The translations under genes were made by a program, and so were the position numbers. DNA of 27,730 nt from Gymnopus androsaceus JB14 (lineage: Eukaryota > Basidiomycota > Agaricomycetes > Agaricales > Omphalotaceae), in contig ML769982.1 of the NCBI GenBank assembly GCA_009733575.1, positions 1 through 27,730 on the forward strand, written 5' to 3'. The notes below the pieces were generated by a model, which was not told the DNA's origin, ran no database searches, and worked only from the letters and a program-made list of their open reading frames with translations. Positions 1-9,883 of this stretch are shown in pieces. The first letter of the stretch is position 1. Each line of letters opens with the position of its first letter.

Positions 1-1
1 C

Positions 2-448
2 ACTGGTGTACTGTCAACACAAATAGGTGATCCTTTCAAAGAGCAACAATCTGGAATCCCTTCAGTGGTCTTCTCACTTGATGGAACCAGCATTCTGTCT
101 GGCTCTGATCATGAAACATTAAGGACCCGGTATGGCACCATTCATTCTCAAATGAATCCTGCATTTACACATCACTATCCAAAATTGAAAGGTAGTTTTT
201 GAATTCTTTTCTGTCCAAGTTGATATCTAACCTGAGTACTAGCAAATGATAACTGGAGCTTGTCAAGAGATGGATGGATCACTTTTCCTAATCATCCTCA
301 TGGTATGATCTGGATTCCTCACCAGTTTCAGAATTCTTTGTGGAGACCTCGGAACACCTGCATTATATCCCAGGTGGGATACACTAAGATATCTTTTGAA
401 AATTGTGTATATGGTGAAGATTGGGTGAAATGTGTTGATCAATGTTGA
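2..448 (+). CDS. 3' end of a NACHT/WD40 (NLR-like) gene, 5' part outside the window
   Basis: Two exons (2-191 and 243-448) join in frame across a 51-nt intron (GT at 192, AG at 241-242) and end at a stop after ...WVKCVDQC. The first exon holds one WD40 blade (FSLDGTSILSGSD), with the usual 'GHT' and 'IRIWD' positions degraded (FKEQQSG, LRTRYG). The second exon is the C-terminal cap typical of basidiomycete NACHT-WD40 proteins: NDNWSLSRDGWI, then WIPHQFQNSLWRPRNTCII, then YGEDWVKC. Family members are STAND/NLR-like sensors with an upstream NTPase. That part lies outside the window, so activity cannot be judged. The frame is open, but the eroded blade suggests an ageing paralogue. I am confident of the family and less sure that the gene is functional. 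Confidence 0.75.
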
Positions 449-1440
449 GCCTCTACAAAAAGGAGGAGTCAAGTGCAAGAGGAATGATAGTAATGAGACT
501 TTAATAATCTAAACTGTTAAAGGTTAGGTTGATCATAATGGAATTATATTTTAGATTTCCAGTATGGAGCAAGGAAGCTAAGGGAGGAAATAAAGAGGCT
601 GTCGAGGGTGAAATTGAGTAGATTTTGGATGAGGGAAGAAGGATACTGTATTGCGCAGGATTTGGGATTCAAAGTGATTACGGAATTCATGCTGCAGATT
701 CATGGAAGCGGTGAGCCAAGGATAATTTGGGTGTATGCATCCTTTCTGGGTTACGTGTCACTAGTGCCGGCGAGATTGGGAGATAACAAAGTAGAAAGAA
801 ATAAAGGTACACGTCATCAAGAACCATGTGTTATTGTAGGGAGACCAGTACAAGGAGCAAAAAAAAGAGGAGTTGTCGAGAATAGGAATGTTAACAGATT
901 AAGCACTTGAATTGTTGTAAGAAGGTTTGCAACATTAGGAAGTGCAACACTTCCTAACATCCTACCTCTTCCTGCCTCCAAATCCTCCTGTGGTGTATCT
1001 TCCAAGTTTTTTTAGTGTAATGCTAATTGTCTATTCTCTACCTGGATGGAATACAGCACAGCATTATTCAAAATTAAAATTCACTTCAATGAGTGCGGCA
1101 AGATTCCTTTATTATTATTATTACCTTTTCTCCTTTTGTTGTTGGGCTTTGCACACCCTCCACCCACCTCCTTATTGCCACCTCTTATTTGTTGCTGGTT
1201 TAAAACCCATTTGGCCTCCTCTTTTTGCTGTTGGGCTTTGCACACCCTTCAGCTACCTTATTCCTCCAATTTTATTGTTGTCAGTCTGCACCCATTGGCC
1301 TCCTTCCTTTTGGCTGTCACACCTTTAGCCAACTCCCTTCTTCCCTCTACTGTCCTCGAGTTTTTGAACCTTGTACATCAGGTTCAGTTATTATTTGTTA
1401 GGGCATTTCTATGACCTCAAAATGCATCCCTCTTCTCCAC
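449..1440. other. Stretch without a recognisable gene
   Basis: No coding block with splice support was found. An ORF of about 100 codons at 608-910 (+) has no recognisable motif. At 935-957 a perfect inverted repeat (TTAGGAAGTG, CAA, CACTTCCTAA) could be a hairpin or an old element end. From about 1,090 the sequence is pyrimidine-rich and leads into a tandem duplication. Confidence 0.4.
1136..1313. repeat. Diverged tandem duplication, unit about 89 bp
   Basis: Two adjacent copies (about 1136-1225 and 1226-1313) share GTTGGGCTTTGCACACCCT near the start and CCCATTTGGCCTCCT or its variant near the end, in a C/T-rich context. The long ORFs over it are a product of the base composition. No function is evident. 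Confidence 0.6.
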
Positions 1441-1461
1441 TTGTCAGTCTTGGTGAGCCTT

Positions 1462-1630
1462 CATCAGCAAAACCTGGGTGAACTGTGGATTGCTGTGGAT
1501 TGCTATGGATTGCTGTGGGTTGCTGTACAGCACTGTACAGAAGCACCAATACAATCCACAGAAGCCACAGAGCTGTCCAGTTCTGTACAGAGGGGGACCT
1601 TGCTGTGGGATCACCCAGGTTTTGCTGATG
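1462..1630. mobile_element. Miniature element, family A copy 1 (169 bp)
   Basis: Perfect 20-bp terminal inverted repeats: CATCAGCAAAACCTGGGTGA at 1462-1481 and its reverse complement at 1611-1630. The flanks read TT on both sides, matching a 2-bp target duplication. Just inside the left end, a 10-bp unit (ATTGCTGTGG/ATTGCTATGG) repeats about four times. The interior also has CTGTACAG palindromes. It has no coding capacity. Subterminal repeats plus a 2-bp duplication resemble CACTA/CMC-type elements, but that class assignment is inference. Confidence 0.85.
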
Positions 1631-1710
1631 TTTATTGCTCAGTTCCTTGCAATCAAGACAAGTCCAGAGGGATGCTGGCCATACCAGGGCTACATGTAGC
1701 CCTCATGATG

Positions 1711-2413
1711 CATCAGCAAAACCTGGGTGGAGGTCATAGCAACTCATAGCATATCATAGCAGTCATAGTGCTCCACAGAACTATGGAGTGCTATGAGCTC
1801 CTATGAGTTCCTATGAACTCCTGTGGGATCGCCGCAACTTTGAGTGAGCTGTCATCTGCCATCACTGTTTGACAGCTGTCATTTTCTCCCGCAAACACTA
1901 TATAAGTAAGAACCAATGCACCGTCGCAGCTTCAACAAGTTCTGTTTTTTTCTTCCAAGTCAGCAATCCTGAGCCGCTTTAGTTTGGACATCACCGTAAG
2001 TAGTCTCATTCAAGCCTTCAATGTCTGTTTAATGTCTCGGCAGCATGAGCACCATTACTTCTGATTTTACAGATAGTTATATTAGTTTCGGAATTGTTCT
2101 ACTAGTTTTTCTACTACTGTATTAATTGTCCTACTTTACTACTAATGACCACAATAATGTGATACAATTCCGTGATTATTTTCATCTTGTTTTTGTCTTG
2201 CCGAGAGCCAACAAAACAATTCAAAATACTAATATATTTTGAGTTGAATAGAGCCTGACAGATGGCATTCCCGTGAAATCCATAGCAATCCATAGCAATC
2301 CATAGCACTCCATAGTTCTGGACAGAGGGCTACCTTGCTATGGCTGCTATGGGTGCTATGAGTGCTGTATAGAACTGTCCAGTTCTGTACAGTACACCCA
2401 GGTTTTGCTGATG
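1711..2413. mobile_element. Non-autonomous element, family A copy 2 (703 bp)
   Basis: The left end CATCAGCAAAACCTGGGTG starts at 1711 and the right end ACCCAGGTTTTGCTGATG stops at 2413, with TG on both flanks. Subterminal zones again carry 10-bp-periodic units (CATAGCAATC repeated near 2280-2310; TATGAG/TATGGG units near the left end). A TGACAGATGGCAT motif near 2261 recurs in copy 3 and in the 8.7-kb remnant. Between the zones lies about 430 bp of unrelated sequence with a TATA box and a possible spliced leader, so this copy may keep the 5' part of a lost autonomous element. Confidence 0.75.
1899..2072 (+). promoter_or_regulatory. Possible TATA box and 5' leader intron inside the family A element
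   Basis: TATATAAG at 1899-1906 is followed by a C/T-rich leader-like stretch. A consensus donor (GTAAGT at 1996) pairs with an acceptor (TTTTACAG ending at 2072), giving a 77-nt intron. No start codon with a long ORF follows. It may be the promoter and untranslated leader of a deleted transposase gene. This is inference from sequence signals only. Confidence 0.35.
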
Positions 2414-2518
2414 TGGAACCTGTCATTGCAGGTCTTGTCAAGCTCACTAGCTTGACCAGAGAATCTTTTGATTCTGGACTCCATGCTTTCATGTCTGGAG
2501 TTTGATCCTTACTTTAGG

Positions 2519-3344
2519 ATTTCAGGTAGGGTTTTAAGGTCCAATTCAATGAACTGCAAATAAACTGTGAATTGCATTGGATTGCACTGGAAAATGCACT
2601 GCTGAAGGCTGCACTGATTCACAGTTTAAATCAGTGCCAGTTCATGGTGCATTCAATTTTTGAAAACTACTTAAACTGCCTTGCATCAGTTTAAACCTCT
2701 GCAAATTAATACTAATACAAACAGAGCTTTGAGCACTCTTATCATGCTGGAATTACATTTCCAATAGTATATACATGATAAACAGGACATTTACCAGCTA
2801 GGTTGGCATTATTATGCTGAGGTACTCTATCTTTATATGTAAGAATGACCAGTCATCAGCAAAACCTGGATAATTGCCATAGCTGTTATAGCAAGCCATA
2901 GCAAGCCATAGCAGCTATAGAACTATGAACTGCTATGAATTGCTATGGGTAGCTATGAGTTACTATGGACTTCACAAATTATATTGCCCATTGACAGATG
3001 TCATGCTCTATAGCAATCCATAGCAGCCCATAGCAGCTTATAGTTCTGGATAGATGGGGACCTTGCTATGGGTGCTATGGGTGCTATGAGTACTGGATAG
3101 CACTATGCAGTGCTATCCAGTTCACCCAGGTTTTGCTGATGGTCCAAGCCAGTTTAAATTGTGACTTGCACTTAACTGCACTGAAAAATGCACTGCTAAA
3201 GATTGCACTGATGGACCATTTAAACCAGTGCCAGTTCACAGTTCATTCAGGTTTCAAAAAATCTTGCACTGGTGCAATTCGTGATTCATTGAAAATTTAG
3301 CAAATAAACTGAATTGAATTGGACCTTAAAACCCTAATTTCAGG
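2519..3344. mobile_element. hAT-like non-autonomous element (2527-3336) with its 8-bp target duplications
   Basis: The terminal inverted repeats are 24 bp (outer part TAGGGTTTTAAGGTCCAATT) at 2527-2550 and 3313-3336. They are flanked by identical 8-bp direct repeats ATTTCAGG at 2519-2526 and 3337-3344. An 8-bp duplication and T-A-G-G-G ends are typical of the hAT superfamily. Without the nested element (2854-3141) the element is about 520 bp and non-coding. Inside, about 80 bp recurs in direct orientation near both ends (about 2581-2657 and 3171-3258, sharing AAAATGCACTGCT and AACCAGTGCCAGTTCA-like blocks). Confidence 0.85.
2854..3141. mobile_element. Miniature element, family A copy 3 (288 bp), nested in the hAT-like element
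   Basis: Left end CATCAGCAAAACCTGG at 2854 and right end CACCCAGGTTTTGCTGATG to 3141, with GT on both flanks. The body is almost entirely short CTATGG/CATAGC units with roughly 10-bp spacing, around a near-palindromic centre TGACAGATGTCA near 2993. It lies inside the hAT-like element and splits it, so it inserted later. Confidence 0.85.
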
Positions 3345-3829
3345 TAAATCCAAGAGTAAGGTTTTCTTTTCTTTGCAAGGCTCTTTGGTGGTGTTTCGGG
3401 AGCCTTTGGCTTCATTACTTCAGCAAGCATTGCTCTGGGAGCCTTTGCTCCGTTTTGGTGTTCTCGGGCCTCCTCCTCATGCTCCCTTAACCCACCTGGG
3501 TCACTTTGTGTACTGGAACTGACCAATGCCACCTGCCCTTGCTCCTGGGTGCATGTTCCATCAATCTCATTTACTAACACTTTCTCATTTCTTAGGTTTA
3601 TCTTATCATGGCAGCTTCTAGTGTTTGATGGACAATAGAAGTGACACACTCTCTTTAGCCTCTCTTTCTTGGTCTGGCACCCATGTCAGAATGCTAGTCC
3701 TTCCCCTATTACATGAGTATTTACAAGTAGTCATACTCCTAGAAGCCTATGTCATTGCTATCAATATAGTAAGTGGATACTATGTGAAGTCATGATATCA
3801 CCTATGAAGTCAGAAGCAATGGTGATTTA
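3345..3829. other. Stretch without a supported gene
   Basis: A minus-strand ORF (3326-3649) encodes a charged, low-complexity peptide (Glu/Lys/Pro-rich) that runs into the hAT-like terminus, and no homology is recognised. No splice-supported coding block or intact repeat was seen. Confidence 0.35.
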
Positions 3830-3974
3830 CATCAGAAAAAACTGTTTTGGGCCCAGGAGGATCTAAGGTCACCTAGTCCTCTTAGGCAACCTGAGGCATC
3901 CTAGTTGGCCCAGGTTGTCTAAGAGGACTAGGTGACCTTAGATCCTCCTGGGCCCAAAACAGTTTTTGCTGATG
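3830..3974. mobile_element. Near-perfect hairpin element, family B copy 1 (145 bp)
   Basis: The left arm starts CATCAGAAAAAACTG at 3830 and the right arm ends CAGTTTTTGCTGATG at 3974. The arms pair for about 55 bp each, with only a few mismatches, around a loop of about 35 bp that is itself partly self-complementary. The arms contain GGGCCCAGGAGGATCTAAGG. A transcript would fold into one long stem-loop. No target duplication was found. The CATCAGCAAAAA ends relate it to family A and to the 5.3-kb copy. Confidence 0.85.
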
Positions 3975-4756
3975 CTAAGGCATAAATGTAGGGTAAATAT
4001 GAAGTAAACAATGACTTCATTGTGACATAGCTGTATCCAGCTTGTATATCAAAATCTGATACTCCCACATTACACACCCAAGAGGATGGCAGAAACAAAA
4101 ATTTAGACACAAACTCATATTTAGGGTAGTTTTTCATGCTGAAAACAATGGCATTTAAATTTTTGATATCCAGTTTTGGAAGCAATACAGCCATTCCATA
4201 ATTTCCATTTTTCCCTTGGACAATAGTGTCAGTGACTAATTCCTCACAACACAAGGTACCAGGCATCATGGCTTCTGACTTAGGCAAAGACAAATGATGA
4301 GGAAAAGAGAAGAAGAATGTATTGAGGACTAGGAGGTATTGATGAGATTGAAGCTAAGGACTATGCTAAAACTACAACTACTATATATACTACTTACTGT
4401 ACAAGCCCTAGACCCAGTACCCTATGCCCTGACTGTATGGTAACAATGCATGAAACAATGCGGCCGAGGTATTGGAAGGAAATGGTCCCAGGCCAGACCT
4501 CGCAAGGAATGGGACTTGGTGAAGCTATTGGCAACACCCTTGACATGCTGTAATGTGTCCCAAGAGGAAAATAGCAAAGCAGAGCCTAAGCTAAGTCAAG
4601 GCTGTAGAACCAAAGGCATAGCCAAGGTTTGGCTGAGATCATGTGGCTGTGTTGGCTTAGTAATTGGAAACATTAAGACTTGGAAAGTAAGGTCAGCTAG
4701 ACTAAGTTGATTTTGGAGCTAAAGCTATGGTACAAGTTTAGACTACTTACTGTACA
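3975..4756. other. Stretch with one unclassified minus-strand ORF
   Basis: A minus-strand ORF of 121 codons starts with ATG at 4293 and reads into the hairpin element at 3974. Its first 106 codons lie outside the repeat and have a normal, non-repetitive composition, but match no family I know. It could be a gene remnant cut by the hairpin element or a chance ORF. A plus-strand ORF at 4450-4710 has no motif. Confidence 0.25.
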
Positions 4757-5111
4757 TAGATGTAGGGAGGCAATGGTCATGGTCACAATTGCCTGGTTGC
4801 GTTGCCTATTCGCCGTGACATCATGGTCATTTTTGAGGTGGTTGTTAGTGCCAAAACCGTGACAAAATCACTGAGATTTGAAAAAAATCCCAAAGAAAAA
4901 TCCCAAGAGCTGCATTCTTGTTTTAGAGCTCCCAAAACATGATCTGCAAGAAAAATACAATAGTATAGGTAGAAGACTAGTCTATTTGGGCGAGTAAAGG
5001 CAGTATTGGTTGCCTAATTTCTCAACTGTCACAGCTATCCAAGCTCAGGTTGCTAACCTGGGGTCAAAAAAAACTGTCACAGTCAGACCCATGGTTGCCT
5101 CCCTACATCTA
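4757..5111. mobile_element. TA-flanked miniature element (355 bp)
   Basis: TAGATGTAGGGAGGCAA at 4757-4773 is matched by its exact reverse complement at 5095-5111, a 17-bp terminal repeat. The outermost TA on both sides fits a TA target duplication, as for Tc1/mariner-type elements. The interior is A/T-rich and non-coding. Confidence 0.75.
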
Positions 5112-5268
5112 AATAATACTAAGTCTGGATAAATGGGGAAAGTATTTAACAATAAGAAGTAGATTCCCAGGAGCCAGTCCAGGTACTCGGTAAGTAAACA
5201 ATAGAGTAATTCAGTAAGAAAAGACAAAAGACCATAAAAGGCAATAAAACAATAAGGACAGTAAACAG

Positions 5269-5596
5269 CATCAGCAAAAATGGGTTAAACCTACAACAAC
5301 CTAGGGAACCTAGGCTACCCTGGTCACCCTGGTCACCTTGGATCCTCCAGGCTACCCCAGGCTACCTTAGGCTACCTCAGGTTACCTAGGTTATCTCAGG
5401 TTAACTCAGGTTGCCTCAAATTCCCAAGGTTTATCCCTAAATCCTAGGCAACCTAGGTGACCTCAAAGAAACTGAGGCAGTCAAGGAAACCTAGGAGATC
5501 TAGGAGACCTAGGTATCCTTAAGTTCCCTTAAGTCTTCTTAGGTCATTGTGGGTCAGCCCAAAGTCAGCCCTGGGCCCAGACCATTTTTCCTAATG
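5269..5596. mobile_element. Family B copy 2 (about 328 bp), diverged
   Basis: The left end CATCAGCAAAAATGG (5269) pairs imperfectly with the right end CCATTTTTCCTAATG (to 5596). Inside the right end is CTGGGCCCAG, as in the 3.8-kb hairpin. The body is made of short CCTAGG/GGCTACC/GGTCACC units on alternating strands, which gives many small stems. It is non-coding and no target duplication is visible. Confidence 0.6.
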
Positions 5597-6734
5597 AATA
5601 GCATGGGAAAGGTGTCCAAAGGTACCAGGGATATATCCAAGGTTGTTCCAAGGTCTGGGGGGTGTATCCGGCCAGGTGTGGCTCAGCTTGGGGGCTGGAA
5701 CCTTGGCAGGAAGTCACAAGCAATGGAAAGTCAAGAATAAGTCCAAGTTGAAGGCACCTGTAAGTCCCTACTATAGACCTGTATATAAGCATAGGGAGGG
5801 TTATATATTGCTTTAGTACAAGTTAATAAGGGAATTCCCCCAGGTACAAATAGAACCTGTCAAAGTTGTGTCAAAGTTTACCTACTTCCAACTGAATTTC
5901 AGACTTAGGACCTTTCGGAAGTACCAGTTAGGCACTATCGGTGCCTTTCTTACGAGTGCTCAAAAAAATTACTAAATCAGGAAGAAATTTACTAAATTGG
6001 GGAAGCACTTCAAGTATATGAGTATGGTGCACCAAAATTACTAGATTGGGCAATACTATACTTGCAAGAAAAGATACTATAGCAAAATTATACCAAGAGA
6101 GACAGCATGACAAAGTGTACAGAACATGAACAGTAAAACACTGAAAAATTGTCAACATTGCATTGGATAGTGAGCAGCTCAACAATGGACTTCAAAATTG
6201 CTTCAAAAATTATTACATGCCAACTGTATTACTCTCCGTCACAGTGAGCCCTATTTTTGGAGTATTTTAATGTATTTTCAGCTGGCAACACTCCAAACAA
6301 CTTGGTCAGCTTGCTAATGGGTTATGCAGCAAATATGGGCCTTTGGGAGCAAGAAAAAGGTGCCAGTGGGTATTAGGATAGTCTTAAAGGGTATAGAGAG
6401 ACTTTTGTGCTGCAGAATCTTGAGTGTTGTTGCATTGAAGTGTAGGAAAAGCTCTAGCCTCTGGGTATCAGGTATGCATGCTGCTTTGAGGTTTTTGCAG
6501 TTCAAACTCATTTGTCATTATCTCTAGGACTACCACCTGACCTTGTATGCTGTCTAAAATACTCAAATCTTCCTTCAACAACATTCCAAGCTCTGAAAAT
6601 GTTATAGGGGCTGTTTTTGCTCAATTTCAACCTTTCTGGTCATTCTTCTTGGGCAATGGATACTGTCAAACATTCCACACTATATTATGTGTATTAGAAT
6701 GAATGAAATCTACTTTCTGTATTGCTGCTTGCCA
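5597..6734. other. Stretch without a recognisable gene
   Basis: ACTAAAT-rich repeats lie at about 5960-6050. At 6141-6180 is a block similar to ones at 24,633-24,671 and (inverted) 25,200-25,238, so it is part of a dispersed repeat. Overlapping ORFs at 6314-6527 on both strands have no motif. Confidence 0.4.
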
Positions 6735-7135
6735 CACTGGCAGCCAAAACTAATGAACCCCCTGTTTTTGGAAATTTTATTCCCACAGCTCCCAGACCCC
6801 ATTGTTTCCTGACCACTGCTTTAGTGTCAGTTGCAGAGGCCACAATTCTTCATCTTTTTGTGCAGAAAGTGTAGTTTTGGGCTGCTGGTGAGGGTCTTGT
6901 AGTGTTGCAAATATGATTAAAGGTTATGAGGTCAAACGTCATCTCATGCTTCCCTGGTGGAGTTTGAGGTCTTTCAACCTCCGGAGTTTGCTATTTAACT
7001 GGATGTATCTACTTTTTACCTGCACTACAACAAATCAGAGGTAAAAAAGTTCAAATTATCAAGGAGCAACAAATTCTGGGGCCCTGGGAATAAAATTTCC
7101 GAAAATGGGGGGCTCATCAGTTTTGGCCGCTAGTG
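6735..7135. mobile_element. Mariner-like non-autonomous element (401 bp)
   Basis: Long inverted ends of about 65 bp: CACTGGCAGCCAAAACT inward from 6735, and the reverse complement of ...TTTTGGCCGCTAGTG ending at 7135. They share a GGAAATTTTATTCCCA block. The right flank is TA and the left is CA, consistent with a TA duplication with one mutated copy. The same end type recurs at 25,295. It is non-coding. Confidence 0.75.
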
Positions 7136-7516
7136 TATCCAATGCAATGCCAATGATTTTTCAGCGTTTTAGCACCATTTTTACATTTTCAGGCCAAGTT
7201 TGGCATAATATGAGTTTCAAGGTTTTCCTGATGACCCTATCATAAATTTAGGAATAAAATAGTGGAATGCATCTTGGTTAGTTACAACAAGAACCATGTC
7301 AGTTAGCATGTTTAGGACCTGAGTGATGGTTATCATTTCAGTGAACTTGTGTCAGCTGGTGTTCAATGAGTCTTTATGTAAGATAGGGCTCATGGACAAT
7401 GTATGCACATCATGTGTTTTTCAATTTGGCAGAGAAAACTACCAAAATATTAATGACACTGGCTACAACAACCAGGAGGTCAATTGAAGACAGCAGGGAG
7501 CTCTAGATACTGTATA
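7136..7516. other. Short stretch between elements, no gene seen
   Basis: The sequence is A/T-rich and has no coding block, intact repeat or regulatory signal that I can support. Confidence 0.4.
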
Positions 7517-7656
7517 TGCACAACTCTGTGCAGCCAGATTTTTTTTTAAATTTCAACATTGTTAGCTCATAGTTGGCATGCAAAGTTTAAAACTTCCTCA
7601 CCCACCCGATACATATTTTCCAAAAAATAATAAATCTGGCTGCACAGAGTTGCACA
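7517..7656. mobile_element. Miniature inverted-repeat element (about 140 bp)
   Basis: ACTCTGTGCAGCCAGATTT near the left end is mirrored by AAATCTGGCTGCACAGAGT near the right end. A TA sits outside the left end, and the outer few bases differ between arms (TGCACA versus TGTGCA). It is too small to code and resembles TA-inserting miniature elements. Confidence 0.7.
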
Positions 7657-7876
7657 TTTATCCCATAAAAGGCCTATTTCACCTTCACTTTAGTGATTTT
7701 GGCCCCCATTGCAGTGGCATTAAGATTTTCGTTATTTTCCCTGCCAAAATCAGCTATGATGTAGGTGCGTACATCGTCCATGAGCCCTATCTTAGTCAAA
7801 TTGGCGGTCCCAGGTCATTTTGCATTATCATTTGCAACCTGAGTGAACCTGCCGATGATTTTCCTGCCTCCACTTA

Positions 7877-8190
7877 AGGATGGACAGGGGTCAACCCCTG
7901 GGTTGGAAATGTCCTAACCTCACCCTTACCCTTCATACCCTTACCCTTCAGACCTCCAGGTTTTAGTAAGGGTTTTGGACAGAATGATGTACCACTCATG
8001 AGATTTTGAGTAGAATAGAGATAATAACACTTGAAAACATTCTTAAGGATGAGTTGAAGATCATAGGACATCATGAGATGTCTAGATCATCAATTAAAAA
8101 AGGAAGGGTTTTGAAAGCTTCAACCCCTACCCTTACCCTCCATACCCTTGGGTCAAAAACCCTGGGTTGACCCCTACCCCTGTCCATCCT
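7877..8190. mobile_element. TA-flanked miniature element (314 bp)
   Basis: The ends read AGGATGGACAGGGGT inward from both sides, with TA at 7875-7876 and 8191-8192. Inside both ends are GTCAACCC and runs of CCCTTACC, so the arms pair over about 60 bp with gaps. It is non-coding. Confidence 0.8.
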
Positions 8191-8715
8191 TACCTCCACT
8201 CCCCAAAGTCCTCATCCCACTGTGAACTGAACCCAAAAAAATGGGCAAGAGGGTATTCAGATCTGTGTTGAACATATTAAAGATATGCAAGAGATATGCT
8301 CCGAATCTGGACCTCTACTTACTCAGGACTCCATTCTTGCCTCTTTCACTATTGCCCACAATCTTTAGAAGACAGCATCTCCATACTGGAGGGCATAATG
8401 ATTGGTGATGTGATGGGAGTTATGGGCTATACTCTAATACATCTGCAAACCTGCTGATCGGCGCCCGAGTTTGGCTACGCAAATGTCACTGCATGTCAAT
8501 TAATGTTTAATATACCCTTGTAGGTATTGAGTATTAATATTCGTGGTACTCTAGTAGAGTAAGATAGGGATCACTGGATGAAGGTTTCGGGTGATAACAC
8601 TTTTAATAATATGAATGCGTCAATTTGATACCTTTTTCGAGTATTTCTGTCTAACCGTATGCCGCCATTTTCAGAAAGCCGTGGAAATAATTTCAAACAT
8701 TATGTATTCGATGAA

Positions 8716-8836
8716 ATCCTGACAGATGACATTCAAGTGAATTGTCATTCTGTACAGCATTGTACAGATTGAATGAGACTCACTGCAAAGCGAGTACTCT
8801 TGCTATGAATGCTTTAAGTGCTATGAGCCTGATCTG
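8716..8836. mobile_element. Family A remnant lacking both ends
   Basis: TGACAGATGACATTC is followed by CTGTACAG-type palindromes and a TTGCTATGAATGC...GTGCTATGAG segment. This matches the order of motifs in the right half of the 1.7-2.4-kb copy (2261-2380). No CATCAGCAAAACC terminus remains. Confidence 0.5.
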
Positions 8837-9124
8837 ATAATTGACTGGTGACAGTGGCTTCCCATCTTTTGAAAGAGATTTCATTTATCATATTATATGA
8901 ATATGAACGACACTTTCGCTTTAGTCTTCTATTTTTGTTTAAGACTCCACGTTGAGCACCTGGTTAGCCACCGTTGTGCTCTCTGTTTAACTCGGACGCA
9001 ATGTCAACTTGCTTCAAGTTTTTTGGGGCTGCTCTTTCTTTTGCTTCATATTTTGAACGTTCTTTCGCCATACTAAGGAACGTTACATACGACAACAATG
9101 ATAATGTTACATGGTGGCTACCAA

Positions 9125-9745
9125 ATTACCTTGGATTTTCAAACTCCGCTACCTTATTGCTACCTTAGCCTTACCAAGTTAACTTAAAGTACCTTTAAGT
9201 TCCTTAAGTTAACTTGGTCATACCAAGTTAACTTATTTAACTTATTCTACCTTATTACCTTATTCTACCTTATTCTACCTTAAGCCAGAAATAACATTGT
9301 AGATGTCCATTAAAGGCTGTGCAATGTGCTACAGACACTCTTAGACCCTGTTCAAGTGTATGTGTCATAATTTTAAGGCAGCTCACTACTCCCAGTGAAC
9401 AGATAGAACTTTCATTCTTTCATTTCTACATATTTGCCAGTCTGTGACCCAATGTAAAACACCAGGCTTGAGTGGAAATGTTTCATTTCAGTCATATGAG
9501 GCTCCATTGGCATCACAGTAATCATGAAATTGCACGTAAGCCATGGATCTTGTCTCAACAACAATGTGCAATTAGCCAGCAATAAGCATGAGCAGCAACT
9601 GTAAATGTATTGGCAGATAGCCTGGAGCCCATTACATACACCTACAGATATGTTTTGTACATTACAAAATGTATTTCAAAGTCATAAATTGTATCTAAGT
9701 TCGAATAAGGTAGCGGAGTTTCAAATAAGGTAGCGGACTTTGAAT
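9125..9745. repeat. Inverted repeat pair with AAGGTAGCGGAGTTT arms
   Basis: AAACTCCGCTACCTTATT at about 9137-9155 faces TAAGGTAGCGGAGTTT at about 9711-9727. Both arms extend about 35 bp with related TACCTT/AAGGTA units. The left arm leads into a low-complexity CCTTAAGTTAACTTGG/CTTATTCTACC zone (9170-9290). It is probably a degraded element about 600 bp long. A related AATAAGGTAGCG motif sits at about 23,390 next to the membrane protein gene. Confidence 0.5.
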
Positions 9746-9883
9746 TATAAGGTAACTTATCTCGTTCACTTAGACGGAGTTTCCGACTATAATGAAAGTG
9801 TTCAGTGTTCACTAACGTCGTTTTAAGCTCCTTACTTGAATGTACAATACTCAGGGTCGAAAAAGCCAAGAAATTTATGTGAT

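Noticed and set aside
942..1414. Long overlapping plus-strand ORFs at 942-1414
   Set aside because: They lie in a pyrimidine-rich tandem duplication and encode Leu/Pro/Phe-rich low-complexity peptides in two frames at once.
1411..1749. ORFs across the family A element (1411-1749, 1478-1699, 2114-2492)
   Set aside because: They read through 10-bp tandem repeats of a non-coding miniature element.
9170..9290. Telomere-like or microsatellite array in the CCTTAAGTT/CTTATTCTACC zone
   Set aside because: The units are irregular and do not match a telomere repeat; better explained as part of the decayed inverted-repeat element.
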